The notes below the pieces were generated by a model. It was given only the letters and a program-made list of their open reading frames with translations, ran no database searches and was not told the origin of the DNA. The position numbers and the translations under genes are program-made. Below, in pieces: positions 61,565-64,000 of a stretch of 64,000 bases of DNA. The stretch's first letter is position 1; each line of letters begins with the position of its first letter. Location: assembly GCA_050950785.1 (NCBI GenBank), contig JBMNIG010000004.1, forward strand, positions 1-64,000. The letters run 5' to 3'. Source of the DNA: JAAYOS01 sp050950785 (GTDB lineage Bacteria > Bacillota > Clostridia > Oscillospirales > JAAYOS01).

Positions 61565-62671
61565 ATGGATAAAAAGAAGGCTTTAGAAACTGCGATTGCG
61601 CAAATCGAAAAGATGTACGGAAAAAACTCTGTAATGCGTTTGGGAGAAAAGAGCGATATGGCTATCAGCTCGATTTCCACCGGATCGCTGACCCTGGACA
61701 TAGCATTAGGTATCGGGGGAATTCCCCGGGGAAGGATCATCGAAATATATGGACCGGAATCCTCCGGAAAGACGACCCTGGCCCTTCATTGTATAGCTGA
61801 AGCACAAAAGACAGGGGGCGAAGCTGCGTTTATAGATGCTGAACATGCCTTGGATCCTGTGTATGCCGAGGCTCTTGGTGTAGATGTGGACAATTTACTT
61901 ATTTCTCAACCTGACACAGGCGAACAGGCATTAGAAATTGCTGAAGCTCTCGTAAGAAGCGGCGCAATAGATATAATCGTTGTCGACTCTGTTGCCGCCC
62001 TCGTTCCCCGAAGCGAAATCGAAGGCGTAATGGGAGAGTCTTTTGTAGGTCTACAAGCACGCTTGATGTCACAAGCCCTTCGCAAGCTGGCAGGAGTCAT
62101 TTCAAAGACAAACAGCACTGTTATTTTTATCAACCAGTTGCGTGAAAAGATAGGAATCATCTACGGATCGAATGAAACCACAACAGGTGGGCGTGCTCTA
62201 AAGTTCTATTCAAGCGTACGTATCGATATTAGGCGTACCGAATGGATAAAGTCCGGTTCTGAAAACATCGGTGGACGTACACGCGCACGTGTAGTCAAGA
62301 ATAAAATGGCACCACCTTTTAGAGAGGGCGAGTTCGACATAATCTTCGGTGAGGGTATTTCCCGAGTTGGTGAGATGGTAGATCTTGGCGTAAAAATTGG
62401 TGCTGTTACGAAAAGTGGCTCATGGTATTCTATTGGAGAAGAAAGAATAGGCCAGGGCAGAGAGGCTGCAAAGCAGTACCTGAAAGACAATCCCGATCTT
62501 GCCCAGCAGGTAGAAGATCAAATAAGGGCTGCAGCAAATGAGGATCCCTCATTATTTTCAAAGGGCAAGGTAGCGTCAAGGGCTGCAAAGACCGCAAATA
62601 CTACTAAACGGGTCGTTCCTGCTGTAACCCCAGTAGACATAGAGGCTGACGATCTCGAAGATGACAAGTAA
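61565..62671 (+). CDS. recA: Recombinase RecA
   Basis: 368 residues, complete. Walker A GPESSGKTTL (about residues 66-75), Walker B IIVVDSVAALVP (about 140), loop 1 EGVMGESFVG, loop 2 around FINQLREKIGIIYGSNETTTGG, and an acidic tail. Homologous recombination and SOS activation. The ribosome site is GAAGGG. A TATAAT box lies at 61499; no LexA box of the GAAC-N4-GTTC type is evident nearby. Overlaps recX by 11 bp. Confidence 0.98.
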   Translation: MDKKKALETAIAQIEKMYGKNSVMRLGEKSDMAISSISTGSLTLDIALGIGGIPRGRIIEIYGPESSGKTTLALHCIAEAQKTGGEAAFIDAEHALDPVYAEALGVDVDNLLISQPDTGEQALEIAEALVRSGAIDIIVVDSVAALVPRSEIEGVMGESFVGLQARLMSQALRKLAGVISKTNSTVIFINQLREKIGIIYGSNETTTGGRALKFYSSVRIDIRRTEWIKSGSENIGGRTRARVVKNKMAPPFREGEFDIIFGEGISRVGEMVDLGVKIGAVTKSGSWYSIGEERIGQGREAAKQYLKDNPDLAQQVEDQIRAAANEDPSLFSKGKVASRAAKTANTTKRVVPAVTPVDIEADDLEDDK

Positions 62672-63122
62672 TATGACTGAAGGGCAAAAAAGTGCCCTAA
62701 TTCATGCCGGTAAAATGTTAAGCGCTCGAATGATGACTCGCAAGCAAGTCACCGACAAGCTTATAGAGAAGGGTCACAGCTCTGATGACGCACTTTTTGC
62801 GGTGGATTATTTGGAGCAGATGCGTGCAATCGATGATTTAGAGTATGCGCATCAGTATGTGCTCAGCCGTGCCGCAAGGGGTTACGGTGAGATAAGGATT
62901 CGCCAAGAGCTTAGACAACGCGGTGTAGAAGAGGATCATATCGACCAGGCGATAGAGTCGATGCCTTTTGATTCCGGGATGATAGAAAAGTTTATACTAT
63001 CCCGCGCTAAGAGTTTACCTATTGATAGACGGGAGGCCTCTAAAATATCGAGTGCCCTCGCGCGCAAGGGCTTTTTGTGGGATGATATATGGCCAATTTT
63101 GCGCAAATATACGGAGGAATAA
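62661..63122 (+). CDS. recX: RecA regulator RecX
   Basis: 153 residues with three tandem three-helix repeats typical of RecX (SARMMTRKQVTDKLIEKGHS, AARGYGEIRIRQELRQRGVE, IDRREASKISSALARKGFLW). It inhibits or modulates RecA filaments. ATG 62661 lies inside the end of recA, so the two are translationally coupled; ATG 62673 is an alternative start. Confidence 0.9.
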   Translation: MTSNMTEGQKSALIHAGKMLSARMMTRKQVTDKLIEKGHSSDDALFAVDYLEQMRAIDDLEYAHQYVLSRAARGYGEIRIRQELRQRGVEEDHIDQAIESMPFDSGMIEKFILSRAKSLPIDRREASKISSALARKGFLWDDIWPILRKYTEE

Positions 63123-63129
63123 ATATATA

Positions 63130-64000
63130 ATGGCTACTATTGGATTGGTTTCGCTTGGCTGTGACAAAAACAGAATCAATGCCGAACAAATGCTGTGGCA
63201 GTTGATGGATGCAGGATACGATATAGTTGAGATTCCGGAACTGGCGGATGTAGTAATCGTAAACACATGTTCATTCATCGAATCTGCAAAGGCTGAGGCA
63301 ATAGAAAACATTCTTGAGATTGCAGCAGCAAAAAAGAAGAACAGAGTAGACAATATCGGCGGCAACGTTGAAAAGATAATTGTGACCGGTTGTCTTGCAG
63401 AAAGATATCGGGAGGAGATCTTAAAGGAACTACCTGAAGTAGACGGAATCGTCGGTTGCGGCAGTTTTGACAGCATCGTTTCGGTAGTGGACAATGTACT
63501 AGAGGGAAAAAAGCCATGTATCTTTGAGGATATCAACAGAGAACTTCCCGAGATACCTCGTTTTCGTACCGGTGCGAAGTATTCTGCATATCTTAAAATA
63601 GCTGAAGGCTGTGATAATCGATGTTCATATTGCATCATTCCAACACTGCGTGGCTGTTATCGTAGCAGACATATGGAGAATATCCTGCAGGAAGCTCAAG
63701 ATCTTGCTGAAAACGGAGTCAAGGAGTTGATACTCGTTGCACAGGATCTTACAAGGTACGGTCTAGATTTATATAAGGAAAGAAAACTGCCTGAATTGTT
63801 AGAACGGCTATGCGAAATAAAGGAACTGGCTTGGATACGTCTTCACTATCTATATCCCGAGGAAGTTACTGATGAGCTTATAAGTACTATCAAGCGGCAG
63901 CCAAAGATCGTTAGGTATTTGGACATTCCGATACAGCATATAAACGACAATATACTCCGTAAAATGAATCGCCGTTCAGATGGTCAGACGATCCGCTCCC
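63130..64000 (+). CDS. rimO: Ribosomal protein S12 methylthiotransferase (partial, runs off window)
   Basis: 290 residues are visible before the window ends. The N-terminal MTTase domain holds the auxiliary-cluster cysteines (SLGCDKNR, NTCSFIE and TGCLAERY). The radical-SAM motif is CDNRCSYC (about residues 161-168), followed by IPTLRGCYRSR. RimO adds a methylthio group to an Asp of protein S12. GGAGG precedes the ATG, which lies 7 bp after the recX stop; operon recA-recX-rimO. Confidence 0.95.
   Translation, partial: MATIGLVSLGCDKNRINAEQMLWQLMDAGYDIVEIPELADVVIVNTCSFIESAKAEAIENILEIAAAKKKNRVDNIGGNVEKIIVTGCLAERYREEILKELPEVDGIVGCGSFDSIVSVVDNVLEGKKPCIFEDINRELPEIPRFRTGAKYSAYLKIAEGCDNRCSYCIIPTLRGCYRSRHMENILQEAQDLAENGVKELILVAQDLTRYGLDLYKERKLPELLERLCEIKELAWIRLHYLYPEEVTDELISTIKRQPKIVRYLDIPIQHINDNILRKMNRRSDGQTIRS

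Noticed and set aside
61440..61565. LexA box at recA
   Set aside because: No GAAC-N4-GTTC sequence was found in the promoter region; only a TATAAT box is seen.

Overview
The window looks like the chromosome of a low- to mid-GC, spore-forming anaerobic Firmicute, most likely a clostridium. The evidence is the sporulation sigma operon spoIIAA-spoIIAB-sigF, a CotF-type coat protein, oxygen-sensitive class III ribonucleotide reductase with its radical-SAM activase, an [FeFe]-hydrogenase-like protein with a ferredoxin, an S-layer-homology protein, a ydaO-type c-di-AMP riboswitch, a CIRCE element and Firmicute-style Shine-Dalgarno sites. Species cannot be named from the sequence alone.

Layout. 1-11 kb is an accessory region. 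It starts with the end of an exopolysaccharide/signalling operon whose glycosyltransferase is beheaded by an IS21 element. That IS21 itself sits against a beheaded ISL3 transposase. Next come an unusual cassette (34-aa membrane peptide, membrane-anchored Ig-like protein, trypsin-like protease), an IS30 and an IS256 element. The region ends at tRNA-Ala(GGC) and the 5' half of a second, broken tRNA-Ala. 11.6-14.7 kb holds an APH-type kinase, then a c-di-AMP riboswitch in front of a cation/proton antiporter and a PII-like gene, both broken by +1 frameshifts.

14.7-33 kb is a mosaic of small units: nrdG/nrdD with NrdR boxes, a CBS protein, a CotF-like protein, a glutaredoxin-like protein, a propeller lipoprotein, nagB, the copper-export operon csoR-copA-copZ with its operator, an SLH+BsuPI surface protein, a lipid kinase, ferredoxin plus a hydrogenase-like protein, pdxY-tcdA, a LysM-CAP protein and a HEAT-repeat protein. 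33-40 kb holds htpG under CIRCE control and a MarR-regulated heterodimeric ABC exporter.

40-64 kb is largely core genome read on the + strand: valS-folC, a Suv3-like RNA helicase, a serine-palmitoyltransferase-like enzyme with a short-chain reductase, an ABC-F ribosome-protection gene behind a leader peptide and terminator, argS, spoIIA-sigF, a lipoprotein/response regulator/histidine kinase trio, DUF1385-prmC, and recA-recX-rimO (cut by the window end). An IS6-like element with a perfect 8-bp target duplication has inserted in the argS terminator, only 16 bp before spoIIAA, separating the sporulation operon from all its original upstream DNA.

The points most worth following are the IS6-like insertion at spoIIA, the riboswitch left in front of a decaying operon, the sphingolipid-like gene pair, the attenuator-controlled ABC-F gene, the protease/Ig/peptide cassette, and the long hairpins found behind the transposase genes of two unrelated insertion sequences.
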